A DNA stretch of 64,000 bases from RGIG2206 sp045577615 (GTDB taxonomy: Bacteria; Bacillota; Clostridia; Oscillospirales; Acutalibacteraceae): contig JAZNIT010000034.1 of NCBI GenBank assembly GCA_045577615.1, forward strand, positions 50,856 through 114,855. The letters run 5' to 3'. Below the pieces are notes generated by a model. That model was not told where the DNA came from and ran no database searches. It saw only the letters and a list, made by a program, of their open reading frames with translations. This document shows, in pieces, positions 24,925 through 33,221 of this stretch (position 1 is the stretch's first letter; each line of letters begins with the position of its first letter). Made by a program: the position numbers and the translations under genes.

Positions 24925-26322
24925 ATGTCCAATAAAACCGTAGAACAACTAAAAGAAGAACTGTTTTACAGTAAAAAGAACGCATATATAGCTTGTGACG
25001 ATGATGAAATCGCAGCAGGTTATGATTTTTGCGAGGGCTACAAAAGTTTTCTTGATGTAGCAAAGACCGAACGCGAAGCTACTACCGAAATCATCAAACT
25101 GGCAAAAGAAAAGGGCTTTTCTGAGTTCGAAATCGGCAAGAAATATGTAACAGGTGACAAGGTTTATTTGAACAACCATGATAAATCGGTAATTTTGTGT
25201 GTATTCGGCAAAAATCCCGTTCAAGATGGAGTTAGAATCGGTGCAGCTCACATTGACTCACCACGTCTTGACTTAAAGCCTAATCCTCTGTATGAAAACG
25301 ATGGCTTGGGATACTTTAAGACCCATTATTACGGTGGTTTACGCAAGTATCAATGGACTGCTGTTCCTTTGGCGTTGCATGGTGTTGTTATTCTTAAGGA
25401 CGGCAGCAAGGTGGAAATTAAAATCGGTGAAGATGCGGCAGATCCTCAGTTTGTAATCACTGACTTGTTGCCCCACCTGGCTCAAGAACAGTCCAAGCGC
25501 ACCTTATCTGATGGCATTCGTGGTGAAGAGCTTAATATTCTTATAGGCAGCAGACCCTTTAACAAGGATAAAGAATCTGAGTCAATCAAGCTTAACATTA
25601 TGAAAATTCTTAATGATAAGTACGGAATGGTTGAAGAGGACTTCTTGACTGCAGAGTTCGAAATTGTACCTGCCGCCAAAGCTGTAGATATCGGTTTTGA
25701 CCGTTCATTGATCGGTTCATACGGCCACGATGACAGAGTTTGTGCATATCCTGCAATGATAGCCGCATTTGACGTAGAAGAGCCTAACTACACAACAGTA
25801 ACAATTCTCACTGATAAGGAAGAAATTGGATCTGACGGCAATACAGGCCTTAAATCAGCGTATTTAAGATATTTTATCAACAGAATAGCAGAAATGCAGG
25901 GTGGAAATGGAGAAATTGCACTTTCAAATTCACAATGCTTGTCAGCCGATGTTAATGCTGCATTCGATCCGACTTTCAGCGATGTTTTTGAGCGCAAGAA
26001 CGCCACCTTCATAAATTGCGGCGCTTGCATCACTAAATACACCGGCGCAAGAGGTAAATCCGGTAGTTCTGACGCTTCTGCCGAATATCTTGGTAAAATC
26101 AGATCAATTCTTAACAGCAAGAATGTTATTTGGCAAACGGGTGAGCTAGGTAAGGTTGACGCAGGCGGCGGCGGTACCGTTGCTGCTTATGTGGCTAACC
26201 TTGGTGTTGATGTAGTTGACCTTGGTGTTCCTGTATTGGCAATGCACGCTCCCTTTGAAATAGTTTCAAAGATGGATGTATATATGTGCTATCGTGCAGT
26301 AAAAGCTTTTTATGAAGCATAA
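24925..26322 (+). CDS. M18 family aspartyl aminopeptidase
   Basis: 465 residues. Dinuclear zinc aminopeptidase forming large tetrahedral complexes. Metal motifs: AAHIDSPRLDLKPNPL (His and Asp), TDKEEIGSDGNTG (Glu-Glu), SYGHDDRVCAYP (bridging Asp) and the C-terminal MHAPFEIVSKMD (His). Removes N-terminal residues, usually acidic. No signal peptide. It ends at a strong bidirectional terminator shared with the convergent carboxypeptidase gene. Confidence 0.94.
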   Translation: MSNKTVEQLKEELFYSKKNAYIACDDDEIAAGYDFCEGYKSFLDVAKTEREATTEIIKLAKEKGFSEFEIGKKYVTGDKVYLNNHDKSVILCVFGKNPVQDGVRIGAAHIDSPRLDLKPNPLYENDGLGYFKTHYYGGLRKYQWTAVPLALHGVVILKDGSKVEIKIGEDAADPQFVITDLLPHLAQEQSKRTLSDGIRGEELNILIGSRPFNKDKESESIKLNIMKILNDKYGMVEEDFLTAEFEIVPAAKAVDIGFDRSLIGSYGHDDRVCAYPAMIAAFDVEEPNYTTVTILTDKEEIGSDGNTGLKSAYLRYFINRIAEMQGGNGEIALSNSQCLSADVNAAFDPTFSDVFERKNATFINCGACITKYTGARGKSGSSDASAEYLGKIRSILNSKNVIWQTGELGKVDAGGGGTVAAYVANLGVDVVDLGVPVLAMHAPFEIVSKMDVYMCYRAVKAFYEA

Positions 26323-26325
26323 TTT

Positions 26326-26356
26326 AAAAGAGGTTGCTTAATGCAACCTCTTTTTT
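26326..26356. terminator. bidirectional terminator between the M18 gene and the carboxypeptidase gene
   Basis: 12-bp stem AAAAGAGGTTGC / GCAACCTCTTTT (26326-26337, 26343-26354) followed by Ts on the plus strand and Ts on the minus strand after the complement. Confidence 0.88.
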
Positions 26357-27603
26357 CATAGTTTAAACATATATTTACACATTCTCTTAAGTGCATTTTT
26401 AAAGGTCATCTCATCAATGGTTTCAGCTGCGACTATATCAACTGTGCCCAAAATATCATCGCCAAGCTTTACCACAATATTGCCGATAGTGTCACCTTTT
26501 TTAATAGGTGCCGTGATTGTATCGGGAATATTGAATGACGAAGTCACATTGTTTTCTTTTCCTTTCTCTATTAAAAAAGAGTGATTTTCAGGGGTAACCA
26601 ATTTTGCTTTTAATTCAGTACCGTTAGTAACAGTAACCGATTGTTCTTTTAATTTAAATGTCATTTCTTTAAATTGATAGTTAGCAAATCCACTATCAAG
26701 CAACATTCTTGCTGTTTGAAACCGCTTATCACTTGTTTGAGCACCCATCACAACAGCAATTAAGTGTAAACCATTCCTTTTAGCGGATGCTGTTACACAA
26801 CAACCTGCATCATCAGTGGTGCCTGTTTTTAAACCGGTTGTACCATCATAAAATCTGACAAGCTTATTGGTGTTCACAAGCTGGGTTTCGCCATTTCGCA
26901 ACGTATCCATCCAAATGGTTGAATAATCGAACACAAGTTGATGATTTAATAATTCTTTAGACATAATTGAAATATCTTTTGCGGTAGAGTAGTGCCCATC
27001 AGCATCTAATCCGGAGCAATTCTTAAAATAAGTGTTGTTCATGCCAAGCTGTTTTGCTTTATCATTCATCATTGATACAAAGGCTTCCTCACTGCCTGCA
27101 ACAGCTTCGGCAAGCATACAGGTAGCATCATTTGCAGAGCCTACTATAACCGCTTTCAACAAATCATTAACGCTCATCTGTTCATTGGGTTCCAGCCAAA
27201 TTTGCGAGCCACCCATTGATGCCGCATGGGCACTGCAGGATAACATTGTATCAAGAGATAATGCGCCGCTTTCAATATGCTCCATAATTAAAATAAGCGA
27301 CATTACCTTTGTTATAGATGCCATAGGCATTTTTGTATCAACGTCTTTTGCATATAAAACAGTACCGGTAGATTGTTCAATCAATATAGCAGATTTTACA
27401 TCCACCGAAAGGTTTGTTATAGGCTTAGTGGAAGCTTGTATATCACCATATTCATATGTTTCGAGCATTCCTTCAGTATAATACTCTGTGACAATACGAT
27501 TTTGATCTGAAACTGCATCATCAACATAATCCAATCCATCTGCGCTTACTGAAATACCGCTAAATAACATAATAAATGCAATCATCAAACACAATATTCT
27601 CAT
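26356..27603 (-). CDS. D-alanyl-D-alanine carboxypeptidase (penicillin-binding protein 5/DacF type)
   Basis: 415 residues. Trims the terminal D-Ala of peptidoglycan stem peptides. Signal peptide MRILCLMIAFIMLFSGISVSA; serine motif MASITKVMSL (SxxK); second motif VGSANDAT (SxN); third motif GLKTGTTDDAGCC (KTG). A C-terminal beta-rich PBP5-like domain follows, then an amphipathic end (FKNALKRMCKYMFKL) that would anchor it at the membrane. In spore formers such enzymes can be sporulation-specific; no sigma-F or sigma-E promoter was identified. In the 5' leader, complementary segments ACCAGTC and GACTGGT overlap the ribosome binding site. Confidence 0.92.
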   Translation of the reverse strand: MRILCLMIAFIMLFSGISVSADGLDYVDDAVSDQNRIVTEYYTEGMLETYEYGDIQASTKPITNLSVDVKSAILIEQSTGTVLYAKDVDTKMPMASITKVMSLILIMEHIESGALSLDTMLSCSAHAASMGGSQIWLEPNEQMSVNDLLKAVIVGSANDATCMLAEAVAGSEEAFVSMMNDKAKQLGMNNTYFKNCSGLDADGHYSTAKDISIMSKELLNHQLVFDYSTIWMDTLRNGETQLVNTNKLVRFYDGTTGLKTGTTDDAGCCVTASAKRNGLHLIAVVMGAQTSDKRFQTARMLLDSGFANYQFKEMTFKLKEQSVTVTNGTELKAKLVTPENHSFLIEKGKENNVTSSFNIPDTITAPIKKGDTIGNIVVKLGDDILGTVDIVAAETIDEMTFKNALKRMCKYMFKL

Positions 27604-27705
27604 ATTAATACCAGTCCTTTCAAAGTGTGTAATATAAATATGACTGGTAATAAATTATTATGATAAATGCAATATTTTATCAAACAATATTATCGGTGAT
27701 AAGAT

Positions 27706-28461
27706 TTGATAAAAAGGTTATTAGTTGTATTTGTAGCTTTATTATCTCTGACAGCTTGTAATAATAACGATAGTGCAACATATACAGTTACAAAGGAAAT
27801 TGGTCGCAGAAATATAATAGCCTACGGAACTATTGTATGTGAGGATTTAGAGGTTATATCTATACCCAACAACGCTGACAACATCACGGTGTATTGCAGT
27901 TACGGTGAGTGCATTAAGGCAGGAGATTTAATTGCAGAATACAATCAATACGGCATAACAAATAGGGTAGAAGCGGTTAATAACGGCATAATTTGCAATG
28001 AAAAAGGCAAAAGTGACAACAATGATATACCTTACTATAACCTTGACACCGCAACGGTTTATACGCACATAGACCAGCGTGATATTAAATATATAAGCAT
28101 AGGCGACAAAGTTACTATAAAAGGGGAGGGGTTAGATAAAAAATGTTATTACGGGATAGTAAGTTCACTTTCACCTACAGCTGAAAAAGACGAATTTTCA
28201 ACCTATATGTTATGTAAAATTCAAATTGAAAATCCTGATACAACCACTCTTCCGGGATTTGCTGTTAAAATTGAAAAATCAATCGAATTAAAAGATTCAG
28301 TAAATATACCAATTGATGCAATTATAACTGATAATAATGGACATTATGCTACACTACAAAACAATGAAATAAGATACATTGAGATAATATATACTGACGG
28401 CGCTTATGCAGTATGCACCGGAATAACACCCGGAGAGGTATTAAAGTTAAACAATGAATAG
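27706..28461 (+). CDS. putative lipoprotein, efflux adaptor-like
   Basis: 251 residues, TTG start at 27706 with GGTGAT upstream. N-terminal lipoprotein signal LLVVFVALLSLTACNNN. The middle resembles membrane-fusion proteins: RRNIIAYGTIVCEDLEVISIPN, a lipoyl-like segment (CIKAGDLIAEYNQYG...RVEAVNNGIICNEKG) and a beta-barrel part (THIDQRDIKYISIGDKVTIKGEG), ending with a periplasmic-adaptor-like end. It lies 11 bp before a MacB/FtsX-type permease and so probably works with it. Divergence is high; family call is from architecture. Confidence 0.6.
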   Translation: MIKRLLVVFVALLSLTACNNNDSATYTVTKEIGRRNIIAYGTIVCEDLEVISIPNNADNITVYCSYGECIKAGDLIAEYNQYGITNRVEAVNNGIICNEKGKSDNNDIPYYNLDTATVYTHIDQRDIKYISIGDKVTIKGEGLDKKCYYGIVSSLSPTAEKDEFSTYMLCKIQIENPDTTTLPGFAVKIEKSIELKDSVNIPIDAIITDNNGHYATLQNNEIRYIEIIYTDGAYAVCTGITPGEVLKLNNE

Positions 28462-28472
28462 GAGAAAATATA

Positions 28473-29597
28473 TTGATTGCAATAAGATGTGCGCTTAGAA
28501 AAACAAGCTATATTCTGCTCAATTCAATAAGCATATGCATTGGTATTGCATCGGTATATTTGATCAATTCTATCAGTAATTATTGCGTAAATTCAGCACA
28601 ACAGATGCTTGATAGAATGGGCATGGACGGATATATAATTACTGCCGCAACAATAAGCACAAATGATCTGATATCATTAAGTAAATGTGTTAATATTAAA
28701 GACATTTCACCAATTATAAGCGCCGTCTCATATGAGACAAGCAAAAATGAATTGAAATGTATTGGTGGCAATTCACTAATTAAAGATATATATTCAGTTG
28801 AAATTACAAAAGGGAAGTTCTATTCATTTGAAGATGTTGACTTATGCAATAACGTATGCGTTGTAAGCTCAAACACCGCGTTAAGTAAGTATAATACATT
28901 AAATTGTATAGGCCAAGCTGTATCGCTTAATATTAACTCGATTCCTGTGTCATTTGAAATTATCGGAATATATAAATCAGACAAATTAAGTAACATAGCT
29001 GATATGGAATATAACGAACCTGTTTATATTCCATATACCGCATTACCATATTTAAATCAACCAACAACTATGAGTGTTGTTTTACAAGCTGACTCCCATA
29101 ATAACACCTTTGTATCGCAAGATATTGCATTATTCTGCGATGGACTTTTTGGTCAAGGAAACTACTCATTAACAAACATTGCGGCTGAAAGAAATAAAAT
29201 CGATTCTTTAATGGAGCTTATTAAATCCATACTCGAAGTAATAGTTGGCGTGTCAATAATTGTTTCTATATGCGGTTTAATGTCTACAACAATCATCAAT
29301 ATTAAACACAAACAAAAAGAAATCGGACTAAAAATTGCACTTGGTGCACGAAGAAAGTCCATTATATCAGAAGTGGGATTAGAATCAATTATAATCGCTG
29401 TAATCGGCTCTTTAAATGGCTTTTTGCTATATAGTATAATAAATGCTGGTTTAAACAAACTTAATATGCAAGCCGATTTAAGCTTGTTGTTAATTGTTCC
29501 GATTATTACCATAATAAGTGCACTGATTGTATCGATTTTACCGGGCTTTATTGCAGCAAATGTAAATCCAGCCAACACTCTGAAGGGCGAAAATTAA
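28473..29597 (+). CDS. FtsX/MacB-type ABC transporter permease
   Basis: 374 residues, TTG start with AGGAG upstream. N-terminal membrane segment (~15-32), a large extracytoplasmic domain (MacB-PCD-like, residues 35-240), then three C-terminal membrane segments containing INIKHKQKEIGLKIALGARRKSIISEVGLESI, the cytoplasmic coupling motif of FtsX-like permeases, and NPANTLKGEN at the end. MacB-type exporters need an ATPase; none is adjacent. AT-rich like its partner. Confidence 0.85.
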   Translation: MIAIRCALRKTSYILLNSISICIGIASVYLINSISNYCVNSAQQMLDRMGMDGYIITAATISTNDLISLSKCVNIKDISPIISAVSYETSKNELKCIGGNSLIKDIYSVEITKGKFYSFEDVDLCNNVCVVSSNTALSKYNTLNCIGQAVSLNINSIPVSFEIIGIYKSDKLSNIADMEYNEPVYIPYTALPYLNQPTTMSVVLQADSHNNTFVSQDIALFCDGLFGQGNYSLTNIAAERNKIDSLMELIKSILEVIVGVSIIVSICGLMSTTIINIKHKQKEIGLKIALGARRKSIISEVGLESIIIAVIGSLNGFLLYSIINAGLNKLNMQADLSLLLIVPIITIISALIVSILPGFIAANVNPANTLKGEN

Positions 29598-29626
29598 AAG
29601 GTATAGTGATCAACACTACACCTTTT
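29596..29626. terminator. bidirectional stem-loop between permease gene and recombinase gene
   Basis: 13-bp stem with one mismatch (29596-29608 with 29614-29626, loop ATCAA), with A and T runs on both sides. It overlaps the last codons of the recombinase gene. Confidence 0.7.
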
Positions 29627-30626
29627 CTTCATCATTTTCTTTTATTTTTTCTTTGATTTTAACAGAAGACAACGGATTGGATTCAACGGCATCCTTAACC
29701 ATTTCACTAGACAAATGCGTATAAATCTGTGTTGTACCAAGATTTTCATGACCCAATATATCCTTAAGAACTCTGACATCCACATGGCCATGCTGATACA
29801 TCAATGTGGCTGCAGTATGCCTTAGCTTATGCACGGAATAGCCTTGACCACCTAAGCCAATCTTTTCTAAATTGGCATAAACTATGTGCTGAACGGTTTT
29901 GTTGCTGATGCGCTTTTTAAGACGGCTTAAAAATAGAGCCTTTTTATGAGCAGCAGGTACACCATCAACAGGGCGTACCTTTAAATAAGCATTTATGGCG
30001 TCAACACAAGCGTTATTAAGGTAGATAATACGCTCTTTATTACCTTTACCAAGCACTCTAACAGTATTGTCCGATCGTAAATCAGAAATATTAAGCCCGC
30101 ACAATTCAGATAATCGCAATCCACAATTGAGAAAAATTACCAAAATTGCAAAATCTCGCTCTTTATATTCACCGTTTACATTTTTTAACAATTCTAAACT
30201 TTGCTCAAGGGTTAAATATTTGGGAAGCGATTTCTTAGCTTTAGGAGTTTCGAGCTGTTCAACAGGGTTGTAGTCCAATAATCCGGCTTTATTAGTGATA
30301 TATTTAAAGAACGATCTTAAAGCGGAAGTTTTGCGAGCACGAGTTTTTTCATTGTTTTCACGGTCATTTTTACAGTAAACCAGGAACTCATAGACCTCAG
30401 TGAGTGAAATAGATTTAATGAAATCGATGTTGACATCAATTATAGAAATTCTATCCAATTCATCAGAGTGAGATAAACCACGAGTATAATAAATGAATTT
30501 AAAAAATGTTTTTAAATCTGAAACGTATTCATTAACAGTAGCAGATGAACGACCGCGTATAGTTTCTACATAAGTAACATAGTTCTTTAAAACCTCGGGT
30601 AATTGCGAAAATTGGCTATGATCCAT
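29616..30626 (-). CDS. Xer-type tyrosine recombinase adjacent to a dif-like site
   Basis: 336 residues. N-terminal SAM-like core-binding domain (to ~115) and C-terminal catalytic domain with all six catalytic positions: Arg171 (NCGLRLSEL), Lys194 (LGKGNKER), His266 and Arg269 (HKLRH), His293 (ILGHENL) and Tyr302 (TQIYTHL). It is longer than XerC/XerD (~300), closer to the single-recombinase types. It lies outside the prophage repeats, so it is chromosomal, and its ATG is 30 bp from the left repeat. In streptococci xerS sits beside its dif site in the same way. It could be the host dimer-resolution recombinase (alone or as XerC to the XerD at 41.9 kb), and the enzyme that integrates the prophage. 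Confidence 0.9.
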   Translation of the reverse strand: MDHSQFSQLPEVLKNYVTYVETIRGRSSATVNEYVSDLKTFFKFIYYTRGLSHSDELDRISIIDVNIDFIKSISLTEVYEFLVYCKNDRENNEKTRARKTSALRSFFKYITNKAGLLDYNPVEQLETPKAKKSLPKYLTLEQSLELLKNVNGEYKERDFAILVIFLNCGLRLSELCGLNISDLRSDNTVRVLGKGNKERIIYLNNACVDAINAYLKVRPVDGVPAAHKKALFLSRLKKRISNKTVQHIVYANLEKIGLGGQGYSVHKLRHTAATLMYQHGHVDVRVLKDILGHENLGTTQIYTHLSSEMVKDAVESNPLSSVKIKEKIKENDEEKV

Positions 30627-30655
30627 AAAAACACCCCATTTTTAGGCTTTTTGAC

Positions 30656-30682
30656 TCCCCTCAATTATACAAAATATTCATT
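30656..30682. repeat. attL: 27-bp direct repeat, left end of prophage
   Basis: Identical to 36785-36811. It includes the arm CAATTATACAAAAT (30662-30675). The sequence to its right (ATTTTACT) comes from the phage and does not complete the palindrome, so this copy is a degenerate site. Confidence 0.85.
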
Positions 30683-30767
30683 ATTTTACTAAATATTTTT
30701 ATTATTGTCAACTGTAAGTTAATGTTAACATTTATATAACTTAAATAAATAGGGAAGGAGATGACTT

Positions 30768-30950
30768 ATGGAAACTGTATCTGTATCTAGCATTCTTACT
30801 AACATTGGTGTTATTTTCACTCAATGTGTAGAATGGATTGGTACTCTATCTGAAGCTATAGTAACTAATCCTCTTTTGCTTATTTGCGTCATTGGATTTT
30901 TGGTTGTAGGTTTTGTTGTCGGCCTCTTGGCTCGCATCCTGCGTGCTTAA
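30768..30950 (+). CDS. major coat protein-like peptide (pVIII-like)
   Basis: 60 residues with a very strong ribosome binding site (AAGGAGATG). An N-terminal amphipathic half (METVSVSSILTNIGVIFTQ) is followed by one strongly hydrophobic segment (about 35-55, NPLLLICVIGFLVVGFVVG) and a short C-terminal basic end (LLARILRA). Length, single TM and C-terminal Arg residues next to the packaged DNA are the hallmarks of inovirus major coat proteins. There is no clear cleavable signal peptide, so it would insert directly. First gene of the structural module and followed by an attenuator hairpin, as expected for the most abundant product. No sequence match could be tested. Confidence 0.75.
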   Translation: METVSVSSILTNIGVIFTQCVEWIGTLSEAIVTNPLLLICVIGFLVVGFVVGLLARILRA

Positions 30951-30958
30951 TGTTTAAG

Positions 30959-31019
30959 CTCCAGCTTGAGGACTCCCTTTTATTTCTCGAGAGGGTGTCC
31001 TCTCGTTGGAGGTTTTTTT
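30959..31019 (+). terminator. attenuator hairpin between coat gene and pIII-like gene
   Basis: A 15-bp stem with three mismatches (30959-30973 with 30997-31011) followed by seven Ts (31013-31019). The right arm contains the GGAGG of the next gene (31008-31012), and the T-tract is its spacer, so one structure both terminates and hides the ribosome binding site. In Ff phages a terminator also follows gene VIII. Confidence 0.8.
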
Positions 31020-32246
31020 ATGTCTAAGAAATTTAAAAGAATATCTTTTCGGATAATTACATTTGTAGCTGTATTATCAATTTTATGTAGTTTTACTTTT
31101 TTTAATTCAGCTGCTATTACTGTTGACAATGTAACGAAATCTTTGCTTGGTTTGTATCGTGATGGTTATTTTTATAAAGACCTTGATTATGGTGTCACTC
31201 ATGGTACTACCGATTTTGTTACCTCATCTGAGCTTTATCCCTCTATTTTTATTGGTCACCCCTTTAAAGGCAATGGCACTAATTCTTTTTTTAATTACTA
31301 CCCTTTTATGCCAAGTGACGGTATATCTGTTGGTGGTGTTGAATCTGGTGATATTATTGGTGTTCAATTTGCTTTAGGTTTCCAAGCTAAAGATGGTTTA
31401 TTGTTTGGCGCTGCTTCTCAGTGGAGTAATGATGGTTCTTTTTATGCATCTGATGACTTTCTTCGTATAGAATGCTCTTTTACTTCATCTATCTATTTTA
31501 CCAACATGAATCGTGTACCTACTTTTAGTTATTACTTATATGAGCGTAATTTTGATATTGATGGTAATGAGGAATTACCAACTAAGCTTGAATATTCATT
31601 ACAACCCGATATTTTTAATTTAGATTGCTCTCGTATAAATTCTGATGATTGGCTTGTTACTTTTGAAATGTATATTGATACTTCAAAAATGAAGTCACTT
31701 AACTTTGACACTTTTCTTTTTACTCTTTACAGGAGTGCACCATCTACTGAAGATTGGTTTATGATATGTCAATCTATCTCTATTGATAATATACCTTCAT
31801 CCGAACTTCCTTCTTTAGTACCTGCTCCTGACCCTGATGTTAATCAGCCCTTTGATGACCTTGAGGAAGAATTAAATGGCAATGTTGATGATTTTCTTCA
31901 AGGCGATTCTAACGGCGAATCTTTTGACGAAGCTATTGATGGTGGGTCTATTTCTGCTGATGCAGTACTTCCATCCGGTAACCCTGAATTTTTTTCGGGT
32001 GATTCTTCTCTTACTACTGGTGCTTTATATTCTTTTAGCGCTCGTGATGGCATTTCTTTTTGGTCTGAAATCATTCGATATATTGTAGATATTCCCGGTA
32101 TTTATGCCATGTTTCGCTTTTCTTTAACCATCGGCTTATTTTCTTTCCTTTTTGGTATTGTTGGCTCTATTGTATCAAAAATATCTAATTCTAGTAGGCG
32201 CAAAGCTTCTGCTAAATCTTCTAAAAATACTAAATCAAAATCGTGA
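31020..32246 (+). CDS. secreted, C-terminally anchored pIII-like adsorption protein
   Basis: 408 residues from the ATG at 31020, which follows GGAGG and seven Ts. N-terminal signal peptide (KKFKR..., hydrophobic 12-28, NSAA cleavage region), a large extracellular domain rich in aromatic and Asp/Ser residues, an acidic Gly/Ser/Asp linker (about residues 275-325, DPDVNQPFDDLEEEL..., GDSNGESFDEAIDGG), one C-terminal membrane segment (about 367-386) and a Lys/Ser-rich tail (SSRRKASAKSSKNTKSKS). This is the layout of pIII: secreted, flexible linker, C-terminal anchor. Position after the coat gene agrees. The domain itself matches nothing I recognise, as is usual for host-binding proteins. Confidence 0.72.
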   Translation: MSKKFKRISFRIITFVAVLSILCSFTFFNSAAITVDNVTKSLLGLYRDGYFYKDLDYGVTHGTTDFVTSSELYPSIFIGHPFKGNGTNSFFNYYPFMPSDGISVGGVESGDIIGVQFALGFQAKDGLLFGAASQWSNDGSFYASDDFLRIECSFTSSIYFTNMNRVPTFSYYLYERNFDIDGNEELPTKLEYSLQPDIFNLDCSRINSDDWLVTFEMYIDTSKMKSLNFDTFLFTLYRSAPSTEDWFMICQSISIDNIPSSELPSLVPAPDPDVNQPFDDLEEELNGNVDDFLQGDSNGESFDEAIDGGSISADAVLPSGNPEFFSGDSSLTTGALYSFSARDGISFWSEIIRYIVDIPGIYAMFRFSLTIGLFSFLFGIVGSIVSKISNSSRRKASAKSSKNTKSKS

Positions 32247-32255
32247 GGTGTTTAA

Positions 32256-32471
32256 ATGACTGCTTTTTTTACTAAGGTACTTGAATTTTTCAATCTCATA
32301 TGGGATATAATTGCGCAGCTTGTTTCATCACTTTTCACTTTGTTTGGTATTATTAAGGATGCCATTACTTTACCTACAGAAATTATTCAATATGGCTTGC
32401 CGACTATTTTCGTAACTTCACTTACTGCTGTAGCTGCTATAGCTGTTGCAAAACTTATGGTTGGGCGGTGA
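32256..32471 (+). CDS. small membrane protein, possible pVI-like minor coat protein
   Basis: 71 residues, GAGGTG upstream. Two hydrophobic stretches (about 8-32 FLEFFNLIWDIIAQLVSSLF-like and 50-68, IFVTSLTAVAAIAVAKLM) and a C-terminal VGR. It follows the pIII-like gene directly, the position of gene VI in Ff phages. Assignment rests on position and topology only. Confidence 0.6.
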   Translation: MTAFFTKVLEFFNLIWDIIAQLVSSLFTLFGIIKDAITLPTEIIQYGLPTIFVTSLTAVAAIAVAKLMVGR

Positions 32472-32475
32472 TATA

Positions 32476-32649
32476 ATGGATATTCCACTTTATCAAGTTA
32501 TAGCTGCTTTCATTGAATGGATTAAGTCTATTATTGTAATGTTAGGCTCTATATATATTGTCCCAAATATTTCTTTATTATCAATTTTTGTCGGTGGTTT
32601 TTGCCTTACTATTGTTTTATCTGTATTTTGGAAAGGAGAAAAAGGATGA
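32476..32649 (+). CDS. small membrane protein, unknown
   Basis: 57 residues from the ATG at 32476 (GGGCGGTGAT upstream; an earlier in-frame codon lies within the previous gene). Hydrophobic segments at about 8-30 and 33-52 (SLLSIFVGGFCLTIVLSVFW), ending in KGEKG. Its stop overlaps the next start in ATGA. Likely a virion or assembly membrane protein by context. Confidence 0.6.
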   Translation: MDIPLYQVIAAFIEWIKSIIVMLGSIYIVPNISLLSIFVGGFCLTIVLSVFWKGEKG

Positions 32650-32765
32650 TTATATTACCTTGTATTCAGTTTTTAATAAATAACTCTTATGTAGGTTATG
32701 TTTTTCTTTTATTATTTGTTTCTTCTTTGATTTATCCATTTTTCAGGAGGTCGAGATGGAACTAA
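32646..32765 (+). CDS. 39-residue membrane peptide, pVII/pIX-like candidate
   Basis: MIILPCIQFLINNSYVGYVF, then LLLFVSSLIYPFFRRSRWN. One membrane segment (about 15-31) with a basic C-terminus. Start overlaps the preceding stop (ATGA) after GGAGAAAAAGG; the end overlaps the next small gene by 10 bp. Ff phage tip proteins pVII and pIX are 33 and 32 residues of this kind. Too short for standard gene calling; assignment by size and position. Confidence 0.5.
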   Translation: MIILPCIQFLINNSYVGYVFLLLFVSSLIYPFFRRSRWN

Positions 32766-32824
32766 ATACTACTATTTTACTTTGTCTATTATCCGTTACT
32801 ATTATTAATTTAATTTGGAGGTAA
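32756..32824 (+). CDS. 22-residue membrane peptide
   Basis: MELNTTILLCLLSVTIINLI, then WR. Preceded by AGGAGG at 6 nt, and its own last codons form the GGAGG of the following gene. A single hydrophobic segment. The perfect ribosome binding site argues that it is translated; it could equally be a coupling leader for the next gene. Confidence 0.4.
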   Translation: MELNTTILLCLLSVTIINLIWR

Positions 32825-32828
32825 TTTT

Positions 32829-33050
32829 ATGTCTTATAAAGTCGATTTATCTAAGCTGCTTCTTGATCCATCCCAAAAGGAAAAATTTTATAATTCTATT
32901 GAAAATAGATTATATAACGATATTTTAGGTGATTATATTTTTTCCTCCTCAGAGGCTCTTGAATGTCGAGATCGCATTTCTTCCTTAATTGGATCCACTT
33001 TATCTAAGTTGAATATTTCTCTTATTAATTCACCGTGTTCGGAGGACTAA
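32829..33050 (+). CDS. small soluble phage protein, unknown
   Basis: 73 residues, GGAGG at 32818-32822. Charged, mainly helical, no membrane segment (MSYKVDLSKLLLDPSQKEKF..., then LIGSTLSKLNISLINS). The only soluble protein among the small membrane genes of the structural module. No recognised family. Confidence 0.55.
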   Translation: MSYKVDLSKLLLDPSQKEKFYNSIENRLYNDILGDYIFSSSEALECRDRISSLIGSTLSKLNISLINSPCSED

Positions 33051-33053
33051 TTC

Positions 33054-33221
33054 ATGGATTCTATTCTTAACTCTTTACGTCATGTTTTAGGCACTCCTAA
33101 TTTCTATATTGATGGTGTCTTTGACTCTGGTCTTATGCTAGAGTATTTTTTCGCTGGTACTATTTTATGTATCGTTGTTTCCGCTATTTTCAGAATACTT
33201 GTTTCTTGTTTTAATAAATAA
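33054..33221 (+). CDS. small single-TM protein, second coat-like candidate
   Basis: 55 residues, CGGAGGA upstream. A mainly polar N-terminal half (MDSILNSLRHVLGTPNFYID) and one membrane segment (about 29-50, FFAGTILCIVVSAIFRILVS) ending CFNK. Size and topology are like inovirus coat proteins, so it may be a minor coat or assembly protein beside the ATPase. Its stop overlaps the first base of the following hairpin. Confidence 0.5.
   Translation: MDSILNSLRHVLGTPNFYIDGVFDSGLMLEYFFAGTILCIVVSAIFRILVSCFNK

Noticed and set aside
29616..30626. Recombinase as a gene of the prophage
   Set aside because: It lies outside the 27-bp repeats, on the chromosome side of attL.
30966..31019. 18-residue N-terminal extension of the pIII-like protein
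   Set aside because: It lies in the terminator hairpin and would bury the signal peptide; ATG 31020 gives a standard signal peptide and has GGAGG.
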